From Agrococcus baldri (GTDB taxonomy: Bacteria > Actinomycetota > Actinomycetes > Actinomycetales > Microbacteriaceae): a stretch of 64,000 bases of DNA. The notes below the pieces were generated by a model. That model saw only the letters and a list, made by a program, of their open reading frames with translations, made no database searches and was not told where the DNA came from. Of the stretch, positions 51,643-63,779 are shown one piece after another. Position numbers and translations under genes: made by a program. The stretch covers positions 62,001 to 126,000 of the forward strand of contig FOZN01000004.1 in assembly GCA_900114805.1 (NCBI GenBank), read 5' to 3'. Position 1 is the first letter of the stretch. Every line of letters starts with the position of its first letter.

Positions 51643-52230
51643 GTGAGCGAGCCGACGAGCGAGAGCGTGTGGTCGCTGCGCGCCGACGAGCTGCTCCGAC
51701 GCACCGCGTCGCCGGAGCCGACGCCGGGCAACGGCTCGATCGCTCCGGTCTCCGGCGCGCTCGGGATCGGGCTCGTGCTGATGGCGCTCGCCATCACCGA
51801 CGAGCCGCCCGCAGCGCTGCGCGAGCGCGGGGACGCGCTGCTCAGCAGCGTCGTCGCGACCGCCGACCGGGACGTCGCGGTGTTCCGCGCCGTGCTCGAC
51901 GCGCGCGGCATGCCCGAGCGCGACGAGGCCGAGCGCGCGGCGCGCGGCGACGCCATCGAGCGTGCGACGCTCACGGCCGCAGAGGTGCCGCTCGACCTCG
52001 CCACGGCGCTGCGCGATGCGCTCGAGCTCGCAGCCGATGCGGAGCCGCTCGTCAAGCCTGCGCTCGTGAGCGACGTGCGCGCCGGCGCCGACATCATCGC
52101 GGGTGCCGCACGAGCAGCCCTGCGCGCCACCGAGCTCAACCTCGAGGTGCTGGAGCGCTCCGGCAGCGCTGCCGCGCGGAGTCTGCGAGCCCGCCATGAT
52201 GCGCTCGTGAGCGCGCTGCAGCGGCGCTGA
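51643..52230 (+). CDS. Cyclodeaminase/cyclohydrolase-like protein (FtcD C-domain family)
   Basis: Encodes 195 residues. The pattern SPEPTPGNGSIAPVSGALG is the glycine-rich signature of the formiminotransferase-cyclodeaminase domain (usually PTPGGGS). The rest is an all-helical, Ala/Leu-rich domain. Homologues act on formimino- or methenyl-tetrahydrofolate, but many family members have no defined role. GNG instead of GGG in the motif is a small departure. GTG at 51643 follows TAGGCT (51630-51635) by seven bases, indicating probable leaderless transcription. It is a single gene between the VOC gene and the Lrp regulator (convergent). Confidence 0.8.
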   Translation: MSEPTSESVWSLRADELLRRTASPEPTPGNGSIAPVSGALGIGLVLMALAITDEPPAALRERGDALLSSVVATADRDVAVFRAVLDARGMPERDEAERAARGDAIERATLTAAEVPLDLATALRDALELAADAEPLVKPALVSDVRAGADIIAGAARAALRATELNLEVLERSGSAAARSLRARHDALVSALQRR

Positions 52231-52248
52231 TGCCGCGCAGGCCCCGCA

Positions 52249-52297
52249 TCATCGACGGCCCAGCGTCATCGACGGCCCAGCGTCATCGACGGCCCAG
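52249..52297. repeat. Three tandem 17-base repeats at the end of the Lrp gene
   Basis: TCATCGACGGCCCAGCG occurs at 52249-52265, 52266-52282 and again, shortened to 15 bases, at 52283-52297. The third copy is the last five codons and stop of the Lrp-type gene; the first two copies are extra downstream sequence, so the protein is unaffected. Exact identity indicates a recent slippage duplication. Confidence 0.92.
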
Positions 52298-52756
52298 GTC
52301 GCGTTCGAGCACCGGCGCGAGCCGGAAGGGGATCAGCTCGCCCATCGACAGCCACGTCTCGGTGCGCTCGACGCCCTCGCAGGCGAGCACGAGCTTGTTG
52401 ACGCGGTAGAGATCCTCGGCGTCGCGGCACACCACGCGCACGAGCACATCGGCCTGGCCCGAGAGTCCGAACGCCTGCACGACCTCGGGGATCTGCCGCA
52501 GCTGCTCGACCACCGAGTCGATCTTCGGCTGGTCGACGTGCGTCGCCATGAAGACCGTCAGCGGGTAGCCGAGCGCCGCGGCGTGGAACCTGCGGTCGAA
52601 GCCCTGTAGCGCATCCGAGGCCTCGAGCGCGGCCACCCGGCTCTGCACGGTGTTGCGCGCGAGACCCAGCTGCTCGGCGATCGCGGCGTTCGTGCTCCGC
52701 GGATGCCTGGTGAGCTCGAGCAGGATCTTCCGATCGGTGTCATCGACGGTGCGCAT
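52283..52756 (-). CDS. bkdR: Lrp/AsnC-family regulator of branched-chain amino-acid catabolism
   Basis: Encodes 157 residues. The N-terminal winged helix contains DDTDRKILLELTRHPRSTNA and AIAEQLGLARNTVQSRVAAL. The C-terminal RAM domain (about 70-150) has FGLSGQADVLVRVVCRDAED, the amino-acid-sensing fold. It is divergent from the branched-chain keto-acid dehydrogenase operon and faces a shared control region with repeated TGCGC motifs. By position it is the BkdR-type sensor of branched-chain amino acids (inferred). TAGATT (complement of 52764-52769) lies seven bases before the ATG, so it may be leaderless. Confidence 0.85.
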   Translation of the reverse strand: MRTVDDTDRKILLELTRHPRSTNAAIAEQLGLARNTVQSRVAALEASDALQGFDRRFHAAALGYPLTVFMATHVDQPKIDSVVEQLRQIPEVVQAFGLSGQADVLVRVVCRDAEDLYRVNKLVLACEGVERTETWLSMGELIPFRLAPVLERDLGRR

Positions 52757-52930
52757 GATGCGCAATCTAGCGCACACCCGCTCGTCGCGAAATGCGCGAC
52801 CTGCGCAGCCAGCGTGTCGCTGATTGCGCGAAGTGCCAGACGGGGCTACCTTCGGAGCACAGATCTTCGGACAACCCGTCCCGTCGATCCGACCGGCGCC
52901 CACAAGGCGCTCGAACGAGGAGGTTCGATC
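52757..52930. promoter_or_regulatory. Divergent control region of lrp and bkd operon
   Basis: TTGCGC (52824-52829) and TACCTT (52847-52852) with a 17-base spacer form a good promoter for the rightward bkd operon. TGCGC or GCGCA occurs at least five times between 52751 and 52830 (for example GCGCATGATGCGC, ATGCGCGACCTGCGC and ATTGCGCG). These repeated half-sites are plausible binding sites for the Lrp protein. Confidence 0.68.
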
Positions 52931-54049
52931 GTGTCGATCATGCTGCCAGCCCCCCGCCCCGAGCTCGCGCTCGGCCTGGACTGCCCCCTGACCGTGCTCG
53001 ACGTCGACGGCACCCGCGTGCCGAGCGAGGTGCTCGACCCCCATCTGAGCGACATCGACGAGCACGCGCTCACCAACCTCTACGTCGACATGGTGCGCGT
53101 GCGCCGCCTCGACGTCGAGGCGTTCGCCCTCACCCGCCAGGGCCACCTGGTGCTGTGGCCGCCGCTGCTGGGCCAGGAGGCCGCGCAGGTCGGCCCCGCC
53201 CGCGCGCTGGGCGACAAGGACTGGGTCTTCGGCTCCTACCGCGAGCACGGCTTCGCGCTGCTGCGCGGTGCCGACATGGGCGAGTTCTCGCGCATCTGGA
53301 AGGCCTACGCGCACAGCGGCTGGGACCCCCAGGAGATCCGCATGGCGCCCTCGCAGATCATCATCGGCGCGCAGTCGCTGCACGGCGTCGGCTACGCCAT
53401 GGCCGCCAAGATGGACGGCGCCGACGAGGTCGCGCTGACCGCCTTCGGCGACGGTGCCACGAGCGAGGGCGACGTCAACGAGGCACTCGTGTGGGCCGCT
53501 TCCTTCCAGGCGCCCGTCGTCTTCCTCTGCCAGAACAACCAGTACGCGATCTCCGAGCCCGTCGGCCTGCAGTCGGGCGTGCCGCTCGCGCTGCGCCCCA
53601 CCGGCTTCGGCATCCCCTCGATGCGCGTCGACGGCAACGACGTGCTCGCCATGCACGCCGCCGCCCGCATCGCCTTCGACCGCGCCCGCACCGGCGGCGG
53701 CCCCACCTTCATCGAGGCCGTCACCTACCGCCGCGGCCCCCACACCACCACCGACGACCCGAAGCGCTACCGCGACGAGGCCGAGGTGGAGGCGTGGACC
53801 GCGAAGGACCCGATCGAGCGCGTCGAGCGGGCGCTGGAGCGCATGGGCGCCAACATGGAGGCCGTGCGCGCCGAGGCGAAGATCCGCGCCGACCAGCTCG
53901 CCAAGGAGTTCCGTGCCGCGTGCGAGCACGCCGAGCCGCCGGCCCCCGACGAGATCTTCGACAACGTCTACACGCAGCCGTCGAAGCGCCTGGAGCGTCA
54001 GCGCCTCGAGCACCGCGCCTTCGTGAGCAGCATCGAGGCCAAGGCATGA
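52931..54049 (+). CDS. bkdA: Branched-chain 2-oxo acid dehydrogenase E1 alpha
   Basis: Encodes 372 residues. Thiamine diphosphate binding is shown by AFGDGATSEGDVNEALVWA and the downstream QNNQYAISEP (GDG...NN motif). YRRGPHTTTDDPKRYR is the phosphorylation-loop region typical of branched-chain enzymes. It decarboxylates the 2-oxo acids from valine, leucine and isoleucine together with E1 beta. AGGAGG stands seven bases before the GTG at 52931; an in-frame ATG at 52940 is the alternative. The stop overlaps bkdB by four bases. Confidence 0.94.
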   Translation: MSIMLPAPRPELALGLDCPLTVLDVDGTRVPSEVLDPHLSDIDEHALTNLYVDMVRVRRLDVEAFALTRQGHLVLWPPLLGQEAAQVGPARALGDKDWVFGSYREHGFALLRGADMGEFSRIWKAYAHSGWDPQEIRMAPSQIIIGAQSLHGVGYAMAAKMDGADEVALTAFGDGATSEGDVNEALVWAASFQAPVVFLCQNNQYAISEPVGLQSGVPLALRPTGFGIPSMRVDGNDVLAMHAAARIAFDRARTGGGPTFIEAVTYRRGPHTTTDDPKRYRDEAEVEAWTAKDPIERVERALERMGANMEAVRAEAKIRADQLAKEFRAACEHAEPPAPDEIFDNVYTQPSKRLERQRLEHRAFVSSIEAKA

Positions 54050-55089
54050 CCGAGACGATGACGATGGCGAAGGCCATCAACGCCGCCCTCGCCGACGGGC
54101 TCGACGGGGACGACCGCGTGCTGCTGATGGGTGAGGACATCGGCAAGCTCGGCGGGGTCTTCCGCGTCACCGACGGCCTGCAGGACCGCTTCGGCCCGCA
54201 GCGCGTGATCGACACGCCGCTGGCCGAATCGGCCATCATCGGCACCGCGATCGGCATGACCTACCGCGACTTCCGCGTGGTCGCTGAGATCCAGTTCGAC
54301 GGCTTCATCTACCCCGCGTTCGACCAGATCGTCGCCCAGGTCGCGAAGCTGCACTACCGCTCGCAGGGCCGGGTGAAGATGCCGCTGACCATTCGCGTGC
54401 CCTTCGGCGGCGCGATCGGCTCGGTCGAGCACCACAGCGAGTCGCCCGAGTCGTACTTCGCCCACACCGCAGGGCTGCGCGTGGTCACCGCCTCGACGCC
54501 GCAGGAGGCGTACTCGACGCTGCGCGCCGCCATCCAGAGCGACGACCCGGTGCTGTTCTTCGAGCCGAAGGGCAAGTACTACACCAAGGGCGAGGTCGAC
54601 CGCTCCATCGTGCGCGACCTCGAGACGGCCACCATCGTCGCCAGCGGCCGCGATGTGACGATCGCCGCCTACGGGCCGACGGTCGACACCGCGCTGCGCG
54701 CCGCCATCGCCGCCGCGGACGAGGGCATCGAGGTCGAGGTCATCGACCTGCGCTCGATCTCGCCGCTGGATGTCGACACGGTCGTCGCGTCGGTGCAGCG
54801 CACCGGCCGCCTGATCGTCACGCACGAGGCGCCCGCCGAGTCGTCCGTCTCGAGCGAGCTCATCGCCTCCGTCGCCGAGCGCGCCTTCGCGCATCTCGAG
54901 GCCGCGCCCGAGCGCGTCACCGGCTACGACACCCCGTACCCGCCCTCGGCCGTCGAGCACGACTACCTGCCGAGCCTCGACCGGCTGCTCGACGCCGTCG
55001 ACCGCACACTCGGGCGCCGCAACTCGCGCACCGACCTCGACTACGCCGCCGTCACCGGTGCCGCCACGACCGCTGGAGCCGCACGATGA
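54046..55089 (+). CDS. bkdB: Branched-chain 2-oxo acid dehydrogenase E1 beta
   Basis: Encodes 347 residues. The N-terminal pyrimidine-binding domain has LLMGEDIGKLGGVFRVTDGL, TPLAESAIIGTAIGM and EIQFDGFIYPAFDQI. The C-terminal transketolase-like domain ends with SVAERAFAHL, then a YDTPYPPSAVEHDYLP motif. It pairs with E1 alpha in an alpha2beta2 heterotetramer that reduces lipoyl groups on E2. ATGA overlaps connect it both to E1 alpha and to E2, so the complex is made in matched amounts. Confidence 0.95.
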   Translation: MTETMTMAKAINAALADGLDGDDRVLLMGEDIGKLGGVFRVTDGLQDRFGPQRVIDTPLAESAIIGTAIGMTYRDFRVVAEIQFDGFIYPAFDQIVAQVAKLHYRSQGRVKMPLTIRVPFGGAIGSVEHHSESPESYFAHTAGLRVVTASTPQEAYSTLRAAIQSDDPVLFFEPKGKYYTKGEVDRSIVRDLETATIVASGRDVTIAAYGPTVDTALRAAIAAADEGIEVEVIDLRSISPLDVDTVVASVQRTGRLIVTHEAPAESSVSSELIASVAERAFAHLEAAPERVTGYDTPYPPSAVEHDYLPSLDRLLDAVDRTLGRRNSRTDLDYAAVTGAATTAGAAR

Positions 55090-56447
55090 AGACCTTCCTG
55101 CTGCCCGACCTGGGCGAGGGCCTGACCGACAGCGAGATCGTCGCCTGGAAGGTCGCCGAGGGCGACACCGTCGAGCTCAACCAGCCGCTCGCCGACATCG
55201 AGACCGCCAAGGCGGTCGTCGAGCTGCCCAGCCCCTACGAGGGCGTCATCGCCAAGCTGCACGCCGGCGAGGGCGAGACGGTCGACGTGGGCGCCCCGCT
55301 GATCGACTTCGACCTCGACGACGGCAGCGCCGTGCCCGCCTCCGCACCCGCTGCGGGCGACACGGTCGCAGCTGCCGACGACGAGGCGGTGACCCCGGAT
55401 GCGCCCGGTCCCGTCGGCGATGAGCCCGACGTCGTGACCGCACCCGCCTCCGCACCCGAGACCAATGTCGCCGCGCAGGCGGAGGCTGCGGCACCCGACG
55501 ACAAGCCGGAGAAGGTCTCGGTGCTGGTCGGCTCGATCACCGTGCACGGCGGCAAGCCCACCCGCAGCAAGCGCACCTGGGACGTCGAGCCGTTCGAGCG
55601 CGCCGAGAAGCGCGGCCCGAACCGCGCCATGCCGCCCGTGCGCAAGCTCGCGAAGGATCGCGGCATCGACCTGCAGTCGGTGCGCCCGAGCGGGGCCGAC
55701 GGCCTCGTCACGCGCGCCGACGTCGAGGGCGCGGGCACCGCATCCGCCACGTCTGCCTCGGGCGCTGCGGCAGCACCGGCCTCGACGCGCGAGAAGGTGA
55801 CCGGCCTGCGCAAGCACACCGCCGCCGCGATGGCCAAGTCGGCGCTCACCGTGCCGCACGCGGCCACCTTCCACCAGGTCGACGTGACCGAGACGCTCGC
55901 GCTCGCCAAGTCGGGCGACGCCTCGTTCCTGGCGCTCGCCAGCCGCGCGATCCTGCTGGCGGCGAAGCGCTGGCCCGACGTCGCCTCCGCCTTCCACGCC
56001 GACACCAACGAGCTCGAGCGCTTCGCGCACGTGAACCTCGGCATCGCCGTCTCGACCGACCGCGGCCTGGTGGTCGCCTCGGTCGACCAGGCGGAGACGA
56101 TGGATGCGGTCGAGCTGACCGCGCAGATCAAGGACCGTGCCGTGCGGGCGCGCGAGGGCACGCTGTCGATGGAGGAGCTCACCTCGTCGAACATCACCAT
56201 CTCGAACGTGGGCGTGTTCGGCGTCGACGGCGGCATCCCGATCCTGAACCCGGGGGAGTCGGCGATCATCGCGCTCGGCGCGATCCGCAAGCTGCCCTGG
56301 AACCACCAGGGCGAGATCGTGCTGCGCGACGTGTGCACCGTGACGGTCTCGTTCGACCACCGGGTGCTCGACGGCCGCGAGGCCGCGGGCTTCCTGGCCG
56401 ACATCGCGGCGGTGCTGGAGCGCCCGGCGCTGGCGCTGGCCCGATGA
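55086..56447 (+). CDS. bkdC: Branched-chain 2-oxo acid dehydrogenase E2, one lipoyl domain
   Basis: Encodes 453 residues. One lipoyl domain with Lys42 in DIETAKAVVELP lies near the N-terminus. A long Ala/Pro linker (about 80-145) precedes the subunit-binding domain with RAMPPVRKLAKDRGIDL. The acyltransferase core ends in SFDHRVLDGREAAGFL (catalytic His and the DG motif). It transfers acyl groups to CoA. No E3 (lipoamide dehydrogenase) gene follows; a copy elsewhere in the genome must complete the complex. The gap to the carboxylase genes is 63 bases. Confidence 0.95.
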   Translation: MKTFLLPDLGEGLTDSEIVAWKVAEGDTVELNQPLADIETAKAVVELPSPYEGVIAKLHAGEGETVDVGAPLIDFDLDDGSAVPASAPAAGDTVAAADDEAVTPDAPGPVGDEPDVVTAPASAPETNVAAQAEAAAPDDKPEKVSVLVGSITVHGGKPTRSKRTWDVEPFERAEKRGPNRAMPPVRKLAKDRGIDLQSVRPSGADGLVTRADVEGAGTASATSASGAAAAPASTREKVTGLRKHTAAAMAKSALTVPHAATFHQVDVTETLALAKSGDASFLALASRAILLAAKRWPDVASAFHADTNELERFAHVNLGIAVSTDRGLVVASVDQAETMDAVELTAQIKDRAVRAREGTLSMEELTSSNITISNVGVFGVDGGIPILNPGESAIIALGAIRKLPWNHQGEIVLRDVCTVTVSFDHRVLDGREAAGFLADIAAVLERPALALAR

Positions 56448-56510
56448 GCGCTGTCGCGATGACCGGTCAGGTTGGGCCCGCACCCGACGCCGACGTGGCA
56501 CGGTAGGGGC

Positions 56511-60171
<3,661 letters not shown>

Positions 60172-60175
<4 letters not shown>

Positions 60176-60711
60176 GCGAGAGCACGCCGGAGGCCGAGGC
60201 CGACACGCAGACCGACACCGCGCGCCGCATCACGCAGCGCGGGCTGTACTTCGACGAGCTCGAGGAGGGCGTCGTCTACGAGCACCGCCCCGGCCGCACG
60301 ATGACCGAGACCGACAACGTGCTGTTCACGACGCTGACGATGAACCCGCAGCCGCTGCACCTCGACCGGGCATGGAGCGAGCAGAGCGAGTTCGGCGAGC
60401 CGCTCATGAACTCGATGCACACGCTCGCGACCATGGTGGGCCTGTCGGTCGGGCAGTTGACGCAGGGCACGATCGTCGCGAACCTCGGCTTCAGCGACAT
60501 CGCCTTCCCCGCACCGGTCAGGCACGGCGACACGATCTACTGCGAGACCCGCGTGACCGGCAAGCGCGCCTCGGCCTCGCGCCCCGGTCAGGGCATCGCC
60601 ACCTTCGAGCACATCGCCCGCAATCAGCACGGCGAGGTGGTCGCGAAGGCCACCCGCAGCGTGCTCATGCAGGGCTCGCCCGGCACCGCCGCGACCCGGG
60701 CCACCGCGTGA
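60172..60711 (+). CDS. MaoC-like (R)-specific hydratase
   Basis: Encodes 179 residues with one hot-dog fold. The segment DNVLFTTLTMNPQPLHLDRAW contains the family pattern around the catalytic Asp and His (N-P-x-P-x-H-x-D). FGEPLMNSMHTLATMVGL follows, then the VRHGDTIYCETRVTG strand. It hydrates an enoyl-CoA; in the leucine route it may act as methylglutaconyl-CoA hydratase. ATGA overlap with the carboxylase alpha gene. Genes of this type next to accD1/accA1 and citE are known from mycobacteria. Confidence 0.92.
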
Positions 60712-61553
60712 GCGCCGGCATGGCGGCGCTCGGCATGGGCCCGGCGCTGCTGTTCTGCCCCGGCGACCGGCCCGATCGCTTCCAGAAGGCGGCAGACCGG
60801 GCGGATGCGGTGATCCTCGACCTCGAGGACGCGGTCGGCGGCGAGACCAAGACCGCCGCCCGCGAGGCGGTGCAGGCTGCCACGCTCGATCCCGCGCGCA
60901 CCATCGTCCGCGTCCAGGACGCATCCGCCGCCGGCTTCGACGACGATCTCGCCGCCGTCGCGGCCTCGCCGTTCCGCACGGTGATGCTCGCGAAGGCCGA
61001 GTCGAGCGAGCAGGTCGACCGAGTCGTGGCTGCCGTGCCGGATGCCCGCGTGGTGGTGCTGTGCGAGACCGCCCGCGGTGTGCTGGCGGCCGAGTCCCTC
61101 GTCGCGCATGACGCGGTCGTCGGCATCATGTGGGGTGCGGAAGACCTGGTCGCATCGCTCGGCGGCACGTCGAGCCGAGATGAGTCAAGCGCGTACCGCG
61201 ACGTCGCGATGCACGCGCGCAGCCGCGTGCTGCTGGCGGCCGGCGCCTTCGGGGTCACCGCGATCGACGCCATCCGCGCGGACATCACCGACCTCGACGG
61301 GGCACACGCGGAGGCCGCGGATGCCGCCGCCAGCGGCTTCGGCGCCAAGGCTGCGATCCACCCGAACCACATCGAGCCCTATCGGCGCGCTTTCGCTCCC
61401 ACCGCCGAGCAGGTCGCCGAGGCGCAGCGGGTGCTGGCCGCGGCAGAGGCGACCCCCGGCGTCTTCTCGTTCGAGGGGCGCATGGTCGACGAGCCCATCC
61501 TGCGGCACGCGAGGAGCGTCGTCGCGCGAGCGGCGGCAGGCGACGACTCCTAG
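60708..61553 (+). CDS. CitE-like HpcH/HpaI-family acyl-CoA lyase
   Basis: Encodes 281 residues of a TIM-barrel lyase. It has LLFCPGDRPDRFQKAADRAD, AVILDLEDAVGGETKTAA (metal site) and VGIMWGAEDLVASLGG (acidic ligand). The later KAAIHPNHIEPY is typical of CitE-like proteins. These act on CoA-thioesters such as methylmalyl-, citramalyl- or hydroxymethylglutaryl-like compounds; the exact substrate is uncertain. GTGA overlap with the MaoC gene. It ends the branched-chain catabolic operon. Confidence 0.92.
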   Translation: MSAGMAALGMGPALLFCPGDRPDRFQKAADRADAVILDLEDAVGGETKTAAREAVQAATLDPARTIVRVQDASAAGFDDDLAAVAASPFRTVMLAKAESSEQVDRVVAAVPDARVVVLCETARGVLAAESLVAHDAVVGIMWGAEDLVASLGGTSSRDESSAYRDVAMHARSRVLLAAGAFGVTAIDAIRADITDLDGAHAEAADAAASGFGAKAAIHPNHIEPYRRAFAPTAEQVAEAQRVLAAAEATPGVFSFEGRMVDEPILRHARSVVARAAAGDDS

Positions 61554-61601
61554 CGGCGCCTCGCGGCCGCTGCGCAGGGCCGAGCCCGTACGATCGAACG
61601 C

Positions 61602-61922
61602 GTGCGGGTGAGCGGACGAGCAGCGGCGGTGACGGCTGCGGCTGCGCTGCTGGTGCTGACCGGCTGCGCATCCACTGCCCAGACCTACGAGCGTGTGACG
61701 GTGGTCGAGGGCGGCGACGGCCTGGCGCTGCTGTGCATCGACGGCGCGACCGAGACGGAGCCGCCCGCGTGCAGCGCCGACAACCCGGCGATCCTCGCCT
61801 GGGACTGGATCGGGCTCGACCACCGCGAGGCCGGCGGCGTGCGCTGGGGGCAGTTCCGCATCGTCGGCGAGCAGTTCGGTGACATGTTCATGATGGTGGA
61901 GCCGCCCAGCAACGCGGGATAG
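61602..61922 (+). CDS. Small putative lipoprotein
   Basis: Encodes 106 residues. The signal sequence ends in LTGC (Cys22), a good lipobox. The mature part is only about 85 residues, with two further cysteines (LLCIDG and PPACSADN), which might form a disulfide, and an end rich in Trp, Phe and Met. GTG at 61602 or 61608 may start the gene. TACGAT at 61589-61594 stands seven bases before the first. No family is recognised. It begins 48 bases after the CitE gene. Confidence 0.62.
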   Translation: MRVSGRAAAVTAAAALLVLTGCASTAQTYERVTVVEGGDGLALLCIDGATETEPPACSADNPAILAWDWIGLDHREAGGVRWGQFRIVGEQFGDMFMMVEPPSNAG

Positions 61923-62152
61923 CGGCCGCGGCGGCGTGTACGGGCGTCAGCTGGCGGCGCGCCGCTTCGCCATCAGCACCGCGAACGCCGTGACGCCGAG
62001 CTGATCGAGGATGCGAGGATGCGCGGATGTCGATCGAGCAGCGCGAGCGAGCGCTGAGCGCGGCGGGGCGGGGCGGGAAACATCTGCATGTGCGGAGTGG
62101 ACCGCCCGCAAGGAGAGACGACAAGAGCCCCGCCGAGCGGCGGGGCTCTCAG
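61923..62152. other. Non-coding stretch before tRNA-Ala
   Basis: 230 bases with no convincing gene on either strand. A leftward frame here ends in a short Ala/Arg-rich tail but would have to run through the tRNA gene, so it is not called. The only structured element is the tRNA terminator hairpin at 62124-62149. Confidence 0.5.
62124..62149 (-). terminator. Terminator of the tRNA-Ala gene
   Basis: A 12-base-pair GC stem (62124-62135 with 62138-62149) formed right after the tRNA 3' end in the leftward direction, with TTGT-rich sequence after it. It probably ends the tRNA transcript. Confidence 0.8.
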
Positions 62153-62228
62153 TGGTGGATCTGGGGGGACTCGAACCCCCGACCCCCTGCATGCCATGCA
62201 GGTGCGCTACCAGCTGCGCCACAGACCC
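62153..62228 (-). tRNA. tRNA-Ala with anticodon GGC, CCA end encoded
   Basis: A complete cloverleaf on the leftward strand. The acceptor stem GGGTCTG pairs with CAGATCC with one G-U pair. The anticodon loop ATGGCAT holds GGC, which reads GCC/GCU alanine codons. The T-arm has GGTTCGAGTCC (TTCGA motif). The discriminator base A73 is followed by an encoded CCA. Total length with CCA is 76 bases. No sequence duplicates of its 3' end that would mark an integrated element were noticed nearby. Confidence 0.96.
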
Positions 62229-62263
62229 TTGCGCTGCTTCCGGCTTCCCGGAGCAACCCCACT

Positions 62264-62293
62264 ACTGTACATGACGCCGCGACCGCCTGTCAC
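62264..62293 (-). promoter_or_regulatory. Promoter of tRNA-Ala
   Basis: On the leftward strand GTGACA (62293-62288) and TACAGT (62269-62264) are spaced by 18 bases. The -10 box lies 36 bases before the tRNA 5' end. A vegetative-type promoter giving a short leader. Confidence 0.68.
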
Positions 62294-62403
62294 ATCCAAG
62301 GGGAGGTCGACGTCGCCTCCACGGCGCGGCCGTGCGGTGCTGGTCCACCGCATCCGCATAGCATCGTGAGGCATCGATCCGCCGGGTGAGGGAGGCATGG
62401 CAC

Positions 62404-62457
62404 ATGGGCCAAGAGGACAACGTGATCCCGTTCCCGGGCATCGGCGGCGGGGGATGA
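62404..62457 (+). CDS. Short upstream ORF (17 residues) overlapping the next gene
   Basis: ATG at 62404 opens a frame of 17 codons encoding MGQEDNVIPFPGIGGGG. Its TGA overlaps the ATG of the next gene in an ATGA arrangement. GGGAGG at 62388-62393 can serve this ORF (or the ATG at 62397 of the larger frame). It may be a coupling leader, or the remains of an N-terminus shifted out of frame relative to the main gene. Translation is not proven. Confidence 0.45.
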   Translation: MGQEDNVIPFPGIGGGG

Positions 62458-63779
62458 ACGCCTTCGGGTCTCGTCGCCGCCAGCCGACCCTCCTGCGCAG
62501 GCAGCCGCATCCGCGCCGGTACACGATCCGCGTCGACCTCAAGGGCGCGCAGCCGCCGATCTGGCGCCGGCTGCAGGTCGCGAGCCACATGCCGCTCGAC
62601 CGGCTGCACACGGTGCTGCAGATCGCGATGGGCTGGACCGACTCGCATCTGCACCACTTCGTGATGGGGCCGGGAGCGCTCGACTGGGACGTCGAGCCGT
62701 TCCTCACCCCGTTCGACGTCGAGGAGGGCGATGTCGGCACGCTCGAGGCGGACGTGCGGCTCGACCAGGTGCTCGCGAAGGCGGGGGACCGGCTGCACTA
62801 CGAGTACGACTTCGGCGACGGCTGGCAACACACGATCACGCTCGAGCGGGTCGAGCAATGGGGCGACGGCGCACCTGATGCGCTGTGCGTGGCGGGCAAG
62901 CGCGCCTGCCCGCCCGAGGACAGCGGCGGCATCGGCGGCTACGCGCAACTGCTCGAAGTGCTCGCCGGGCGGCCGGTCGACATCGACCCCGAGTGGGCGG
63001 AGGAGCTGCGCCGCTGGGCGCCTGAGGGTTTCGACCCGGAGCACTTCGACGTCGACGAGGTGAACGAGATGCTGGCGACCGGGCCGCTGCCGGCGCTCGA
63101 GACGGTGCACCCGTACATCCCGCAGATGCTGCTGCAGGCGGGCGGCTCCCAGCTGAGCATGCTCGCGGCACTGGTGACGGATGCGCTGCGCGAGCCCGTG
63201 CACCTGTCACCCGAGCAGGCGCAGCGGGCCGTCGAGCCCTACCGGCTGCTGCTCGAGGTCGTCGGCGACGGGCTGTCGCTCACCGCGGCCGGATGGCTGC
63301 CGCCGACGGTCGTGACTGCACTGTGGGATGCGCTCGAACTCGATGGCACATGGATCGGGAAGGGCAACCGCGAGGACCAGACGCGCCCGGTCGCTGCGCT
63401 GCGAGCCTCGGCGACGCAGCTCGGGCTCGTTCGCAAGCTGAAGGGCAGGCTGCTGCCGACGACGGCCGCGCGCGCGACGGCCGGTAACCCTGCGGCACTG
63501 TGGGACCACATCCGCAGCCGTGTGCCGCTGGGCAAGCCGCACGAGCGCGATGCAGGGATGCTGCTGCTGCTGCGGTCGGCGCTGCTCGGCACCGATGTGC
63601 CGGCGCCCGACGGCGGCGCACTGCTTGCCGACCTGGGGTGGATGCTGAGCGCCGGCAGCCTGGACGATGCCGCGCACATCTGGGCGTGGCCGACCCGCGA
63701 CGTGCTCGACCAGCTGAGCGGTCTGTTCGCCGATGCCGGATGGCGGGCGACCGTGGCTCGTGCGCTGCTGACGCGCTGA
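62454..63779 (+). CDS. Plasmid pRiA4b ORF-3 family protein
   Basis: Encodes 441 residues. The N-terminal half (about 20-200) is a clear match to the pRiA4b ORF-3 family: YTIRVDLKGAQPPIWRRLQV, LQIAMGWTDSHLHHF and LHYEYDFGDGWQHTI are diagnostic. KRACPPEDSGGIGGYAQLL contains the conserved CPPED/GG. The C-terminal half is helical without recognised motifs and is absent from the shortest family members. The function of the family is unknown; members are found on plasmids and chromosomes. ATG at 62454 overlaps a 17-codon upstream ORF stop; an in-frame ATG at 62397 would extend the protein by 19 residues. Confidence 0.85.
   Translation: MNAFGSRRRQPTLLRRQPHPRRYTIRVDLKGAQPPIWRRLQVASHMPLDRLHTVLQIAMGWTDSHLHHFVMGPGALDWDVEPFLTPFDVEEGDVGTLEADVRLDQVLAKAGDRLHYEYDFGDGWQHTITLERVEQWGDGAPDALCVAGKRACPPEDSGGIGGYAQLLEVLAGRPVDIDPEWAEELRRWAPEGFDPEHFDVDEVNEMLATGPLPALETVHPYIPQMLLQAGGSQLSMLAALVTDALREPVHLSPEQAQRAVEPYRLLLEVVGDGLSLTAAGWLPPTVVTALWDALELDGTWIGKGNREDQTRPVAALRASATQLGLVRKLKGRLLPTTAARATAGNPAALWDHIRSRVPLGKPHERDAGMLLLLRSALLGTDVPAPDGGALLADLGWMLSAGSLDDAAHIWAWPTRDVLDQLSGLFADAGWRATVARALLTR

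Noticed and set aside
52249..52297. CRISPR-like or attachment-site repeats
   Set aside because: Contiguous units without spacers, at the end of a coding gene; simple tandem duplication explains them.
61947..62222. Leftward ORF running through tRNA-Ala
   Set aside because: Its first half is antisense-free tRNA and terminator sequence, so translation is implausible. The short tail ending in AKRRAAS is not enough for a call.
62153..63779. tRNA-Ala plus pRiA4b-type gene as an integrated mobile element
   Set aside because: No integrase, no repeat of the tRNA 3' end, and the gene lies on the 5' side of the tRNA where integration does not normally occur.
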